Source of the DNA: JBBROS01 sp963792675
Lineage (GTDB): Bacteria > Pseudomonadota > Alphaproteobacteria > Acetobacterales > Acetobacteraceae
Assembly: GCA_963792675.1 (NCBI GenBank)
Contig: CAWBWT010000004.1
Span: forward strand, 1 to 64,000
DNA: 64,000 bases
Direction of reading: 5' to 3'
This document shows, one piece after another, positions 26,754 through 37,123 of the stretch. Under the pieces are notes generated by a model, which ran no database searches, had not been told where the DNA came from, and was given only the letters and a program-made list of their open reading frames with translations. The position numbers were made by a program, and so were the translations under genes. The stretch's first letter is position 1, and every line of letters begins with the position of its first letter.

Positions 26754-27720
26754 TCAGACACCCTCGTAGATCAATCGTGTGAAGAAGCCGGGGTCGATCA
26801 CGAAGGTGCCAAACTTGGCATCGAAAGCGGCACTCGGCTTGGCTGCGACCGTCTCGTTCGGCGAGCGTCCTTCCCTTTTAAGCGCGGCCACTTTCTCGCG
26901 AATGATGACAAGCATATCCCGGAACTCCTGAAGCTCATGCCTAGTGCCAACGGCCTTGCCGTGTCCGGCGATGATGACGGTGTCGTCGTTCGTAGCGGCA
27001 AGGTTTGCGTCTGACGCCGCAATCATTCCGTCGATGCTGCCCCCTGTGGAGTAGTCAATGAACGGGTAGATGCCGTTCCAGAAGGTGTCGGCGACGTGGA
27101 CTACGTTCGCCTCGACGAAGGTGACGGAGATGTCGCTGTCGGTGTGCGCCGGAGCATAGTGCTTGAGCACGACCGTATGCCCATTGAGCCGCAGCGTGCG
27201 CTCCGCGCCGAACACCTCGGTCGGTAAGCCGCGGTCCGGCAGGGCCAAGAAGTTGTAATCCCAATCCGCCACGCGCTCGACCTGCGACAGATGCCTGCGG
27301 GTGTTCTCCTGCGCGATGATCTTGGCGCCGGCCTCGTTTAGCCACGTATTCCCGTCCGTGTGATCGAAGTGCCAATGCGTGTTGATGAGGTGGGTGACCG
27401 GATCGGCACCGAGGGCAGCGAGCGCCCGTGTCATCTGCTCACGCGAGACACCAATGCCTGCGTCGATCAGCACTTTCCCGTCCGGCCCAGTCGATACAGC
27501 CACGCGTACCGCCTGACCCTTCCAGCGCCACGACATCGTTGCGAAGCTTATGCGTGAGGATCGGCGACGTGGCGGCGCTGTCCTTGATCAGAGTGACCAG
27601 GCCGCGCGCCTCAGCGAAGGCGCGGCGTGGCGTCAGCCCGGCGCCGGCCGCCCCAAGGCAGCAAAGACAGAAATTGCGTCGCGACAGCAACGCCGTTCCT
27701 GAGCGAGTTGTTTTGCGCAC
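26754..27720 (-). pseudogene. Tat-exported metallo-beta-lactamase-fold hydrolase, one frameshift
   Basis: The start at 27720 gives a Tat leader (LLSRRNFCLCCLGAAGAGL) and then LTHKLRNDVVALEGSGG. Near 27512 the frame shifts, and the rest reads VAVSTGPDGKVLIDAGIGVS with the metal motif THWHFDHTDGN, a further His in YAPAHTDSD and in IIAGHGKAVG. The two parts join naturally, so it is one periplasmic zinc hydrolase gene with a single indel. The substrate is unknown. The stop of the alpha/beta hydrolase gene lies just upstream. Confidence 0.75.
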
Positions 27721-27723
27721 GGT

Positions 27724-28548
27724 TCAGGACCTGACGAAGGTGAGTAGATCGGCGTTGATGGTGTCGGCATGCGTGGTCGGCATCCCGTGCGGAAGTCCGC
27801 GATAGGTCTTCAGGGTTCCGTGCCGTAGCAGCTTGGCCGAGAGTGGCCCGGCGTCAGCGTAAGGAACGATCTGGTCGTCCTCGCTGTGCATGACCAGCAC
27901 CGGCACTTCGATCTTGCGTAAGTCGGCCGTGAAGTCGGTCTGTGAGAACGCGACGATGCCGTCGTAATGCGCCTTGGCACCGCCCATCATGCCCTGGCGC
28001 CACCAATTATGGATGGTCGGCTCCGACGCGGTCGCGCCCGGCTTGTCGTAGTTGTAAAACGGCCCCGCGGCAATCGCGTGGTAGAATTCAGATCGGTTGG
28101 CGGCAAGCTGCTTCTGGAAGCCGTCGAATACTTCTTTTGGTAGCCCGCCCGGGTTCGCGTCGGTCTTCACCATCAATGGTGGAACGGCGCTGATGATAGC
28201 GGCCTTGGCGACCCAACTCTCGCCGTGACGGGCGAGGTAGTGCACCACTTCGCCGCCGCCGGTGGAGTGGCCCACGTGGATGGCGCCTTGCAGGTCGAGA
28301 TGCTCCGTTACTGCGGCTAGGTCGTCGGCGTAGTGGTCCATGTCATGGCCGTCTGCAACTTGTGTAGAACGGCCGTGGCCGCGGCGGTCGTGCGCGATGA
28401 CGCGGAATCCCTGATCCAGGAAGAACAGTAGTTGCGAATCCCAGTCATCGGCTGAGAGTGGCCAGCCGTGGCTGAACACGATGGGCTGTCCCCTGCCCCA
28501 ATCCTTGTAGAAAATCTCAACGCCGTCGCGCGTGGTCACACTTGGCAT
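27724..28548 (-). CDS. Alpha/beta hydrolase, non-heme chloroperoxidase/esterase type
   Basis: 274 residues. Oxyanion-hole region FSHGWPLSADDWD, nucleophile Ser in HVGHSTGGGEV, and catalytic Asp/His in MHSEDDQIVP and the C-terminal LPHGMPTTH. This is the cofactor-free haloperoxidase/aryl-esterase group. It has no signal peptide, so it acts in the cytoplasm. It is three bases from the MBL-fold gene on the same strand, likely one operon. Confidence 0.9.
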   Translation of the reverse strand: MPSVTTRDGVEIFYKDWGRGQPIVFSHGWPLSADDWDSQLLFFLDQGFRVIAHDRRGHGRSTQVADGHDMDHYADDLAAVTEHLDLQGAIHVGHSTGGGEVVHYLARHGESWVAKAAIISAVPPLMVKTDANPGGLPKEVFDGFQKQLAANRSEFYHAIAAGPFYNYDKPGATASEPTIHNWWRQGMMGGAKAHYDGIVAFSQTDFTADLRKIEVPVLVMHSEDDQIVPYADAGPLSAKLLRHGTLKTYRGLPHGMPTTHADTINADLLTFVRS

Positions 28549-28642
28549 GGTGAAACTCCGTTCCGTATGTAGAGCCCGGTCCTGAGACGCCGAGGCGGTG
28601 GACTAATGTGAGCAGGTCTTCGTTGCCCCGCCGCGGCCATGC

Positions 28643-30289
28643 TCAACTCACCCGCACTGAGCGATCGAGGAAGTCGCTGATAATTGGTCCCATCACATCG
28701 AGCTTGTCTTCCAGCGCGAAGTGTCCGGTATCCAGCAGGTGGAGTTCGGCTTTGGGCAGGTCCCGGAGGTACGGGCCGGCACCGTCGACCGGGAAAATCT
28801 TGTCGTTCTTACCCCACAGGATCAGCGTCGGTGGCTGGTAGGCGCGGAAGAACGCCTGGAATTGCGGGTAGAGCGGCACGTTGGAGCCGTAGTCCCGGAA
28901 CAGGTCAAGCTGGATGTCGCGGTTGCCGGGCCGGTCCAGCAGGGCTTGGTCGAGCACCCAGTTGTCGGGACTGATCCGGGAGACGTCGCTCACGCCGTCG
29001 ACATACTGGAACCGGGTAGTCTCCGGGGCGACCAAGAAATCGAGCGTGCGGCGGCGTGCGTCCGAGCCGTCGGCCCAGTAGGCCCTGATCGGGTCCCAGA
29101 ACGCCCCGAGCCCCTCGACGTAGGCGTTTCCGTTCTGCACAATCAGGGCGGTGACGCGTTCGGGATGAAGCAGCGCGAGGCGATAGCCGACAGGGGCACC
29201 GTAATCCATGACATACATTGCGTAGTGAGCGACGCCGAGCTTCTGCAACAGCGCGTCCACCAGGGTCGCGTAGTGGGCGAACGTGTAAGCGAAATTTGTG
29301 TGATCGGGTGAGGCGCTCTGGCCGAAGCCGGGGTAGTCCGGCGCGATCACACGATAGCGGGTTGCCAGGATCGGAATGAGATTGCGGAACATGTGCGACG
29401 ATGTCGGAAAGCCGTGCAGCAGCACCACCGCCGGCGCGCTTTGCGGCCCAGCCTCGCGATAGAACAGGTCAACAGCCTCTATCGTTTCGCTTCGGTAATA
29501 CGTCTGGCTCGCGTCGGCTAATGGTGCGGTCTGGGCACGTGCGGCGCCAAGCCCGGCTTCGGCGACACAGGTGAGCAGGGTAACAGCGGCTGCAACGGCG
29601 AGCTTCATGCGAGCCATTTCCTGTTCCTCTCTGTCAGCTGCAGACAGTGTCTTCAGTGAGGTGCGCGATCCATTCATTGCTGACGGTTCACACTCACTGA
29701 GCTGACGAAGCCCTGCGCCGATGTCACGATCTGCATGGACACTGGCCGAGATCAGGGCATGAGCGGTGCTAGTTGATGCTAAGAGCTGTTTAGCGGTCTG
29801 CAGCTCCCCGTAAGCGGTTTGCAGATCATGGTTCGTCTGAAATCGGCTGGAACGAACCGCCGTTTGCTCAGAGTTTCTGGCACCAGGGTGGAGATCGGCG
29901 GCGACCGGGTCGTGGTTGGTCGCCCGCGCAGGCTGCACGGGTGCGACAAAGCAATATCCTCTGCCGGGTATATTCGCGATGTATCGCGTGCCGTCAGGGC
30001 GGCAATCCAGCGCCTTGCGCAAGGCGGTGAGATGCACCCGAGGTGTGCCGGAACTCACCCTGATGCCCTGCCACACTTGCGCCACGAGTTCTTCGTGTCG
30101 GACGACCTGCCCAGCTTGCTGCACGAGAACAGCCAGGATGTCGAACGCCCGCGCACCAAGCGGGACCGTGGTGCCTTGCCGTTGCAAGGATCGTTCAACG
30201 AGGTTGAGGCGGAACGGGCCGAACAGAAGCGACCGTGTGCCCGTCGCTCTCGGCGACGCGGTGGTCTGCAGCTTTTGAGCTTGGTCCAT
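28643..30289 (-). CDS. Winged-helix domain fused to secreted-type alpha/beta hydrolase
   Basis: 548 residues from the ATG at 30289 (GGAGG upstream). Residues about 20-120 are an OmpR/CadC-type winged helix (LLFGPFRLNLVERSL, IPGRGYCFVAPVQP). A linker of about 100 residues follows, then a signal-peptide-like segment (MARMKLAVAAAVTLLTC) and an alpha/beta hydrolase with an Asp nucleophile (YVMDYGAPVG), as in haloalkane dehalogenases and epoxide hydrolases. The internal ATG at 29617 has its own GAGGAAC, so the hydrolase may also be made alone. The open frame is continuous; two adjacent genes joined by loss of a stop is the main alternative. Confidence 0.75.
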   Translation of the reverse strand: MDQAQKLQTTASPRATGTRSLLFGPFRLNLVERSLQRQGTTVPLGARAFDILAVLVQQAGQVVRHEELVAQVWQGIRVSSGTPRVHLTALRKALDCRPDGTRYIANIPGRGYCFVAPVQPARATNHDPVAADLHPGARNSEQTAVRSSRFQTNHDLQTAYGELQTAKQLLASTSTAHALISASVHADRDIGAGLRQLSECEPSAMNGSRTSLKTLSAADREEQEMARMKLAVAAAVTLLTCVAEAGLGAARAQTAPLADASQTYYRSETIEAVDLFYREAGPQSAPAVVLLHGFPTSSHMFRNLIPILATRYRVIAPDYPGFGQSASPDHTNFAYTFAHYATLVDALLQKLGVAHYAMYVMDYGAPVGYRLALLHPERVTALIVQNGNAYVEGLGAFWDPIRAYWADGSDARRRTLDFLVAPETTRFQYVDGVSDVSRISPDNWVLDQALLDRPGNRDIQLDLFRDYGSNVPLYPQFQAFFRAYQPPTLILWGKNDKIFPVDGAGPYLRDLPKAELHLLDTGHFALEDKLDVMGPIISDFLDRSVRVS

Positions 30290-30583
30290 GGGCAAGCCTC
30301 CGCGAGATGCGATCACAAAGGTCAGTCAGTCACGCCGATCCATGCGGTGACTGCATTCACGGTTATCGATTGCATCCAGTCTGTCAAGCATGTTGATGGG
30401 CTTCGGCGCTCCGCGGGGAGGCGCGGTAGCTGCGGAAGTGGAGGGTTCTGCCCAGTCGATGGCGGAGAAAACTCTTCACCAGCCCGGTCGGCCATTGCGT
30501 GCAGCCTTGCGGTGTCGGCCGCTCGCACGATATGAATGCAGACTTTAGGAGCCGTCTTCGTGCTGCAGTGAATGGAGGCCACA

Positions 30584-31965
30584 ATGAATGACTGGGTTCC
30601 GACCTTGAGCGACGGTCCCAAACCTCGATACATCGCGATCGCGGAGGCTATCCAAGGCGATCTGGCTGAAGGCCGGCTGCTCCCTGCCCAACGGCTGCCG
30701 GCCCAGCGGCAATTGGCACGCCTGCTCGGCTTAGATTTTACGACTGTGGCTCGAGGTTACGGCGAGGCACAACGACGCGGACTAATCGAGTTCGGGTGGG
30801 CGAAGGCACTTTCGTCCTCGGCGTCGCGACTCATCGCCACGGGCCCGCCGCACGCGCCGAGAGCGAAGACTTTTCCATGAACATGCCGCCCGAGCCGGCC
30901 GACGCCGCGCTCTGGACGAAACTCGGATCCGCTCTGGAACCGATTGGCCGCGATCTCGCAAGCGCTCTCCGCTATCAGCGCTTTGGCGGGACAGAGGCGA
31001 ACAAGCAGGCCGCGGTCGAGTGGCTGAGCCGACGCAGCGTCGAGGCCGCCCCTGACAAGGTGTTTGTCGTCCCCGGAGCACACGCGGCACTGCTGGGTGC
31101 GATGACGGTGTTGTCGAACCAAAATCGCGGGGCCGTGCTGGTTGAGACGCTCACCTATCCCGGCATTAAGGCAATCGCTGAGCAGCTAGGTCTGGCACTG
31201 GTTGGGCTGCCGAGCGATCGGCACGGGCTGTCGCCCGAGGCGTTCAGCGATGCGTGCCGGCATCATCGGCCGAGCGCCCTCTATTTGAACCCGACGCTCG
31301 CAAACCCGACCACGCGGACCATTCCCATTGAGCGGCGGCAGGAGATAGCGGCGATCGCGCGCTCGGCCGGCGTTCCGATCCTGGAAGATGATCCGTATGG
31401 AATGCTTCACGACCAGGCCCCGGCGGCTTTTGCTTCGGTGGCGCCGGACATCACCTGGCACGTCGCGACATTGTCAAAATGCCTCGGCCCCGGGCTACGC
31501 GTGGCGTTCGTAGTCGTGCCCGACGCCCCCTCCGGATGGAACTTCTCCGCCGCCGTGCGGACGGCGAACGTGATGGTGTCACCGGTCACGGCGACGCTTG
31601 CGACCCGCTGGATTCAGGACGGCACCGCGGACGCGTTGCTCGCCGCCATTCGCGCCGAGTTGCGGGCGCGTCAGGCGCTTGTCGCTGCCATCCTCCCGAA
31701 AGAACTCGTTACGACCGACCCGGCTGCGTTCCATCTCTGGATGACGCTGCCACCCCGATGGGCCCGATCCGCATTCGTAAGCCATATGGCGTCAAGCGGT
31801 CTCGGCGTTGTCGCCAGCGATGCCTTCGGAACGCAAGATCCGTTGCCGGAGGCAGTCCGCATCTGCCTGGGCGGACCGGCACCTCGCTCGCAAGTGCAAA
31901 CCGCGCTGCAATTCGCCGCGCACGCGCTCTCTGAGTCCCCGACCCGGGCCTCGAGCTTCTTATAG
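30584..31965 (+). pseudogene. MocR-type GntR/aminotransferase regulator, one frameshift
   Basis: The start MNDWVPTLSDGPKPRYIAIA (GGAGG upstream) leads into a GntR winged helix (LPAQRQLARLLGLDFTTVARGY). Near 30797 the frame shifts by one, then VGEGTFVLG and a fold-type I aminotransferase domain follow, with the PLP lysine in TLSKCLGPGLRVAF. MocR proteins bind PLP and regulate vitamin B6 or amino-acid genes. The downstream channel gene at 32075 is a possible target. The join across the shift is smooth, so one indel explains it. Confidence 0.8.
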
Positions 31966-32074
31966 CGTTTCTGGCTATTCCTGCCGCTGCCCAGGTCTTA
32001 GCAAACTATAACACCGTTCCGGCTGTGGGACCTGGTATTCGTTTCAAGCGAGCGCCCTTCTCCGTCCAGGACCC

Positions 32075-32875
32075 ATGCCGCACGACGAAAATCTTGAAGT
32101 CGCCTCAAGCCGGAGCGATGCGCAAATACATTCCGGCCATGCGCAGGTCACTGCGCACGAGCTGCCACGGCAAACGACCTGCTTCTTTGAGGCAGACCCG
32201 GGCGCGAGGCTTGCGCCGCGAGTGGTTGCCGAAGGCTTAGGCACGCTTCTCCTCACGGCGGCGATCGTGGGTGCCGGGATAGTGTCCCAAAGAGTTGCCC
32301 CCGGGAATGCGCCGCTGGGGCTCGCCTTGAGCGCAGTCACGATCGCAGGCGCGCTGGTCAGCCTTATTGTGGCGTTCGGGGCTGTGTCCGGGGGTCATTT
32401 CAACCCGCTCATCACGGGACTTCAGTGGCTCACAGGCGAGCGTCCGTCCGATTGCGCAGCAGCCTATGTCATTGCCCAGATCATCGGAGGCATTTTCGGG
32501 GTGATATTAGCGGGCGTCATCTTTGAAGGCCCGACACTCCCGGCTACTTCCAAAGTCATGAGCTTACGCTTGCTGGTCAGCGAGACGGCGGCGTCGGCGG
32601 GGCTGATGATGGTTGTGTTCGGCTGCGCTCGGAGCAGGCGGACGGAAACAGGCCCCTTTGCCGTCGGCGCATGGCTTGCAGGCGCGATTGTCATCACGCC
32701 CTCCGGCTCCTACGCCAATCCTGCGATCGCCCTGGCGTCGATGGCGACGATTGGTCCCACTCATCTTTCGGCGTTCGCGGCACTCAGCTTTGTGGGGGTG
32801 GAGATAGTGGGAGCGCTTCTCGCGCTTGCGGCAATCCACGTGATCTTCCCCAAGTCGCTCGATCGTGGCTTCTGA
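32075..32875 (+). CDS. Aquaporin/MIP-family channel
   Basis: 266 residues with six membrane segments. The first signature is SGGHFNPL, with Leu replacing the usual Ala of NPA; the second is GSYANPAIA, intact. The N-terminal 45 residues are polar and extra. Such alphaproteobacterial relatives transport small neutral solutes or, in the AqpS group, arsenite; the substrate here cannot be told. It is downstream of the MocR gene on the same strand. Confidence 0.85.
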   Translation: MPHDENLEVASSRSDAQIHSGHAQVTAHELPRQTTCFFEADPGARLAPRVVAEGLGTLLLTAAIVGAGIVSQRVAPGNAPLGLALSAVTIAGALVSLIVAFGAVSGGHFNPLITGLQWLTGERPSDCAAAYVIAQIIGGIFGVILAGVIFEGPTLPATSKVMSLRLLVSETAASAGLMMVVFGCARSRRTETGPFAVGAWLAGAIVITPSGSYANPAIALASMATIGPTHLSAFAALSFVGVEIVGALLALAAIHVIFPKSLDRGF

Positions 32876-32993
32876 AGCGGCTTCCTGGGCCATGCTACAT
32901 AACTGAAAGACGCCGTAATCAGAACGCATTCGAACTATTCGGAAAATCCTTTATGTTGCACGGTACCGGAGCGTAGGCACAAGGTCTCGCTTC

Positions 32994-33525
32994 TCATCGG
33001 ACCAGGAGTGTTTGCCGGAACAGATCGCGTTCCTGCTCAAATATCCGGACCACCTCATCGGCGATGATACGATTGACGGAGTCCTTCCGGTCGCGGCTGC
33101 GGGTCAGCATGAACACGTCCTTGCTGGCGGGCACAACGCCAAGATCGCAGACGTGCAACATCGGGTCGGCGCGCCCGATATAGTGAGGGATCAGGGCGAG
33201 GCGGCGATCGACTGGAGGAATTGGTCCTTGGACGGACCGCGACCCGAGCGCGAGGGAAATGCCTTGCCATCCAGGTGGATGCGGACAGGTAGGCGTCGGC
33301 CTCGTTGAAGCCTATGAACACCGGATCATCTCCCGCAGCGGCAGCGCGGCAGACCTCTTCCGTCCCATAAAAGCCGAAACCGACGGTGGTGAGCGGGCGG
33401 GTGATGACATCGCCATCGCTGGGCTTGTCGAACCGGATGGCGATGTCTGCTTCATGCCGTTCGAGGCTTACGGACCGGAGCGCGGGAGCGAGGTCGATGT
33501 CCAGCTTCGGATAACGCGTCGACAA
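32994..33525 (-). pseudogene. LysR-family regulator remnant, effector domain only
   Basis: The first frame reads YPKLDIDLAPALRSVSLERH and HEADIAIRFDKPSDGDVITR, the typical LysR effector-binding domain. Near 33240 the frame changes and continues IAARLGLIPHYIGRADPM ... RIFEQERDLFRQTLLV to a stop at 32994. The N-terminal HTH is absent. It lies next to a separate LysR gene on the same strand. Confidence 0.75.
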
Positions 33526-33668
33526 GGTCGGCCGAGCCGTTGATCGACGTCATGCACAAGCCCCGCGAGGACTTCGCCCGGCTCTGGCAATCCGCTGACT
33601 TGCTCGGCTCTACGAGCTTAGCGGGCATTTTTGAGCAAACCGTGAGGGTGACCCCATGTTCGTTTTGG

Positions 33669-34575
33669 CTATTCCAGATACGGTGTCAGCACATCCTCGA
33701 CCCAATTCATGAAGGCGCGAACTCGGCGCGATAGATTGCGTCGATGTGCTACGACGAGGGACACAGCAAGCCCCCGGCGACGAGAAATCGGGGATGATCT
33801 CGACAAGCGCTCCGCTCTCCAAGTATTGGCCGATCCCCAGGATTGGCGCTTGAATCAGGCCGATGCCGGCCAGGGCAGCGGCCTCATAGGTCTGCGCGCT
33901 GTTGACGTGTAGCGCACCTCGCAACTGGAGCGTCGCATGGCTGTCGCCGTCCGGATACTCCCATCCAATCGGCCTTGCGCCCAGCATCGTCGCAAAATGT
34001 ATCGTCCGATGTTTCTGACGCTGGAGATCTTCGATCGATCGAGGAATGCCGTAGCGCGCCAGATAGGCGGGACTAGCAGCGTTGACCATGCGCAACAGGC
34101 CCAGCGGGCGGGCAATCAGCGTCTCGTCTCGAATCGGCCCGAGCCGCAACACGCAGTCCAACCCCTCTTGGACCAGATCGATTTGCCGATCCGTACTCGA
34201 CATCTCCAGCTCCAACTCGGGGTGAGACGCCATGAATTCCGGCAAGGCCGGCACGATCGTTGTGCGCGCCACCTCGGTCGGTAGATCGACCCGCAGGCGC
34301 CCGCGAAGTGTCACGCGATCGCCTGCGAACATCGAATGCAGGTCATCGACTTCAGCGAGCAGATCGCGGGCGCGGGCATGAAATGCGCGTCCGTCCTCGG
34401 TCAACTGCACGCTGCGTGTCGTCCGGTGCAGGAGCCTGACACCGATATCTTCTTCCAGTTTCCGGACCGCCGTTGAGGTCCTCCCTTTCTGGATTCCGAG
34501 GCTTTCGGCCGCGCGGGTGAAGCTCCCCATTTCCGCTACCGTTACGAAGATGAGGATGCGTTCGAGATTTTGCAT
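33669..34575 (-). pseudogene. LysR-family regulator with C-terminal frameshift
   Basis: Starts MQNLERILIFVTVAEMGSFT with a complete LysR HTH and effector domain to VEIIPDFSSPGA. Near 33775 the frame shifts; the alternate frame continues LAVSLVVAHRRNLSRRVRA FMNWVEDVLTPYLE (in one run) to a stop at 33669, the usual LysR ending. It is divergent from the DoxX-like and NmrA genes across 117 bases, the standard LysR layout, so those are its likely targets. Confidence 0.85.
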
Positions 34576-34692
34576 TCTGATGTCTCGGTATTGTTCGCCG
34601 CAGAGGGAACAGTGTGTGCAGTTTCGCCATGCTTATCATGCCCGAGAGACATAGTAAGTTTCTAAAACGAGGACCCCAAAGGAGAACGGCAA

Positions 34693-35115
34693 GTGTCCGA
34701 AACCATGAGCCTGCATCAGGTGCCTGAAGCCATGAACCTGACTCACGCCCTGTGGGCCGGGCGGATCATGAGCGCGTTCGTCGTTATCGCCCTAGTGGCG
34801 GACGGCACTATTCAGCTTCTTGCGCCGGCCCAGATCGCGGGCATGTTGCAAGAAACCGGATTTGCGACGGACCTGACCCGTGTCATGGGCCCCATCATCC
34901 TCGCCTGCGCCATCCTGTACGCCATCCCGGCCACCGCCGTCCTCGGCGCGATCCTGGTGACTGGCTTTCTGGGAGGCGCCATCTGCGCCCATATCCGCAT
35001 CGGCGAGTTGGGATCCAAGCCGGAACTTGTTTCGCTGGTTCTGGGCGCGATGGCATGGGGCGGCCTCTACCTGCGCGATCCCCGTATCCGGGCCGTCCTG
35101 CCACTCATCCGCTGA
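34693..35115 (+). CDS. DoxX-like membrane protein
   Basis: 140 residues with four hydrophobic segments (IMSAFVVIALVADGTIQLLA, ILACAILYAIPATAVLGAIL, ICAHIRIG, LVLGAMAWGGLYL). It is the DoxX-like type of small four-helix inner-membrane protein. It is followed by an NAD(P)-binding NmrA-type gene and divergent from LysR, a grouping often seen in redox or electrophile responses. Confidence 0.75.
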   Translation: MSETMSLHQVPEAMNLTHALWAGRIMSAFVVIALVADGTIQLLAPAQIAGMLQETGFATDLTRVMGPIILACAILYAIPATAVLGAILVTGFLGGAICAHIRIGELGSKPELVSLVLGAMAWGGLYLRDPRIRAVLPLIR

Positions 35116-35160
35116 ACCAGCAGGGGCAGTGCCTTGTCTCTCAAAATCAGGAGAACACGC

Positions 35161-36033
35161 ATGTTTTTGGTAATGGGAATCACGGGAAAAGTGGGCGGTG
35201 CCTCGGCAGAACGTCTGTTGGCGCACGGCAAGGAGGTACGCGCGCTCGTCCGCAATCGAGAGAAAGCGGCGAACTGGGCAAGCCGGGGCGTGGAACTGCT
35301 GGATGGCGATTGGAACAAATCAGCAGCTATCGAGCAGGCGCTCAAAGGCGTCGAAGGCGCATTCGTCATGCTGCCTTCCGTCTGGGCCCCCTCGCCCGAT
35401 TACAAAGAAGCCAGGAGCGTGATCGCGAGCTATGTCGCGGCGCTCACCAAGGCAGCACCGCCGCGGGTGGTAGCGCTTTCGTCAATGGGCGCGAACAGGA
35501 CCAGCGAACTTGGGATGATCACGGCCTTGTCGCTTCTGGAGCAAGGTTTTCGCGACCTGATGTCGCCAATCGCATTTGTGCGCGCAGGTGGATTCTTCGA
35601 AAACTTCCTCTACGGCTTGCAGGCCGCCCAGGGCGGAACACTACCGGTCTATTACAACCCGACAAACCGGAAATCGACCATGGTCGCGACGAACGACATC
35701 GGCGCAGAGGTCGCGACCCTCTTAACCGGCCCAGCCTGGTCCGGACAGCGCGTCGTCGAGCTTGGTTCGATGGTCAGTGCGGATGAAGTCGCAGAGCAAC
35801 TGGGTGAGGTCTTAAAGCTCGACGTGAAAGCCTTTGCAGTCCCGCGTGCGGGGTGGGCGGAAGCGTTCGAGCAGTTCGGCATCCCGAAGGGCCACACCGG
35901 ACCTGCCGAAGAAATGTTTGAGGCCGTGAATGCAGGATGGATGGACCTCGGAGCCGAGGGCACCGAGCACTTAGTGGGTACGACGTCCGCAAGGGATGTC
36001 TTCGAGGCTGCACGGAACTCCGCCGCGAGCTAA
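35161..36033 (+). CDS. NmrA-like NAD(P)-binding protein
   Basis: 290 residues from the ATG at 35161 (AGGAG upstream). An atypical SDR with the Rossmann motif VMGITGKVGGASAERLL, then LVRNREKA and FVRAGGFFENFLY. Members act as quinone/aldehyde reductases or redox sensors. It is the second gene of the DoxX-like operon with 45 bases between. Confidence 0.85.
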   Translation: MFLVMGITGKVGGASAERLLAHGKEVRALVRNREKAANWASRGVELLDGDWNKSAAIEQALKGVEGAFVMLPSVWAPSPDYKEARSVIASYVAALTKAAPPRVVALSSMGANRTSELGMITALSLLEQGFRDLMSPIAFVRAGGFFENFLYGLQAAQGGTLPVYYNPTNRKSTMVATNDIGAEVATLLTGPAWSGQRVVELGSMVSADEVAEQLGEVLKLDVKAFAVPRAGWAEAFEQFGIPKGHTGPAEEMFEAVNAGWMDLGAEGTEHLVGTTSARDVFEAARNSAAS

Positions 36034-36788
36034 GTCCGGGCCAGAGACAATCCCTTCGTGCTTTGTTGGCCCGTTCCCAACAGTTGGGTCACCAGCCGCC
36101 TTTCAGTATTTCAGGCCAGTGTCGCAGAACACCGTCACTGCCAAAGCGTCGCCAGGCATCCGCCCTGACGCGAGGAGGCGTGCGGCGGCCAGGCATTGGC
36201 CCCGGCCGAGTAGCCGACGTGCAACCCTTCCCGTGTCGCCAGCAGTCGGCGTCAGCGCTCGGCGTCGTCGTCCGTGACCGGGACGGAAAGGTCTATCAAA
36301 GCTGCGTCGCAGTGTCCCAGTGCGGGGGCACGGCGCCATAGCCGGTGCCTTGCAGCAGGTGTCGGGTCTTCGTGACGGGCCGCCCGCCAGCGGCTCGCAT
36401 CCGGCCGGCTCTGAGGCAGCGTGCGGGAACCCTGGCTTTGAGGTTTTCCGTCTATGATGGTCGGCTTCGCCCCGGCACGGACGTGAGGTGTCCGACGACA
36501 CGCCGGCGTCGTTGCCATCGGCATTCGGCTGCACCGGAAGCCGGCTCGTTGCTCGCCATAATCTGCCGAGTGCCTGATCGATTGTAGCCGGTGGCCGACC
36601 TCACCGTTGCTGAACACCGCTGCGTCTGTTCGAACGCATCATCGCCAGGTGGTCGACGACCTGCCTACAATGCGAGCCCGTCGAAAAGCGCTTGCCGCCC
36701 GGCAACCCGGTCGGCGGCCAGACGTGATCATTCCACCACGCCGTCACGGTCGAGCTGCGCTATTGTGGGTGTCAGCAAGGATTACGCC
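36034..36788. other. Long region without supported genes
   Basis: About 750 bases. Frames are open on both strands, including a minus-strand piece near 36340-36420 that reads TKTRHLLQGTGYGAVPPHWD, but no family is recognised. It is probably eroded mobile DNA next to the Tn3 remnant. Confidence 0.35.
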
Positions 36789-37004
36789 ATGCCCAAACCA
36801 TCAAAGCCGGTGCCGCCGCTTTCCGAAACCGACGAAGATCCTGTTTGGGGAGACCTGTTCAGGTCTGTCAGCCGCCCGCCGCCAGACGTGCCACCAATGA
36901 CAGAGACGCCGACGTCAGCACCATCCTTACAGCGGCAGCCGCCGAAGGGGCCGAGAAAGGCAAGTACCAAGCGCGTGCCTTCAGGCAGGGCAGAAAGCCC
37001 TTGA
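36789..37004 (+). CDS. Possible small proline-rich protein
   Basis: 71 residues starting MPKPSKPVPPLSETDEDPVW, with AAGGA upstream of the ATG. Proline-rich and probably disordered. No family is recognised; it lies in a strip of remnants, so it may be spurious. Confidence 0.35.
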   Translation: MPKPSKPVPPLSETDEDPVWGDLFRSVSRPPPDVPPMTETPTSAPSLQRQPPKGPRKASTKRVPSGRAESP

Positions 37005-37123
37005 GTAGCGGCCCCCTGCCCAAGTCTGGCCTGTACTTTTGCGTCTGGTAACGTCCTTTATGTTGCACAATAGAGATTGGTCGCGGTGACAAGTCAAAGT
37101 CGACTTCAGTCGCTTGTGGAAAC

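Noticed and set aside
32947..37068. A 15-base direct repeat (TCCTTTATGTTGCAC at 32947 and 37054) around the LysR/DoxX/NmrA region
   Set aside because: One or two shared 15-mers are expected by chance in a window this long; there are no matching target duplications or inverted ends.
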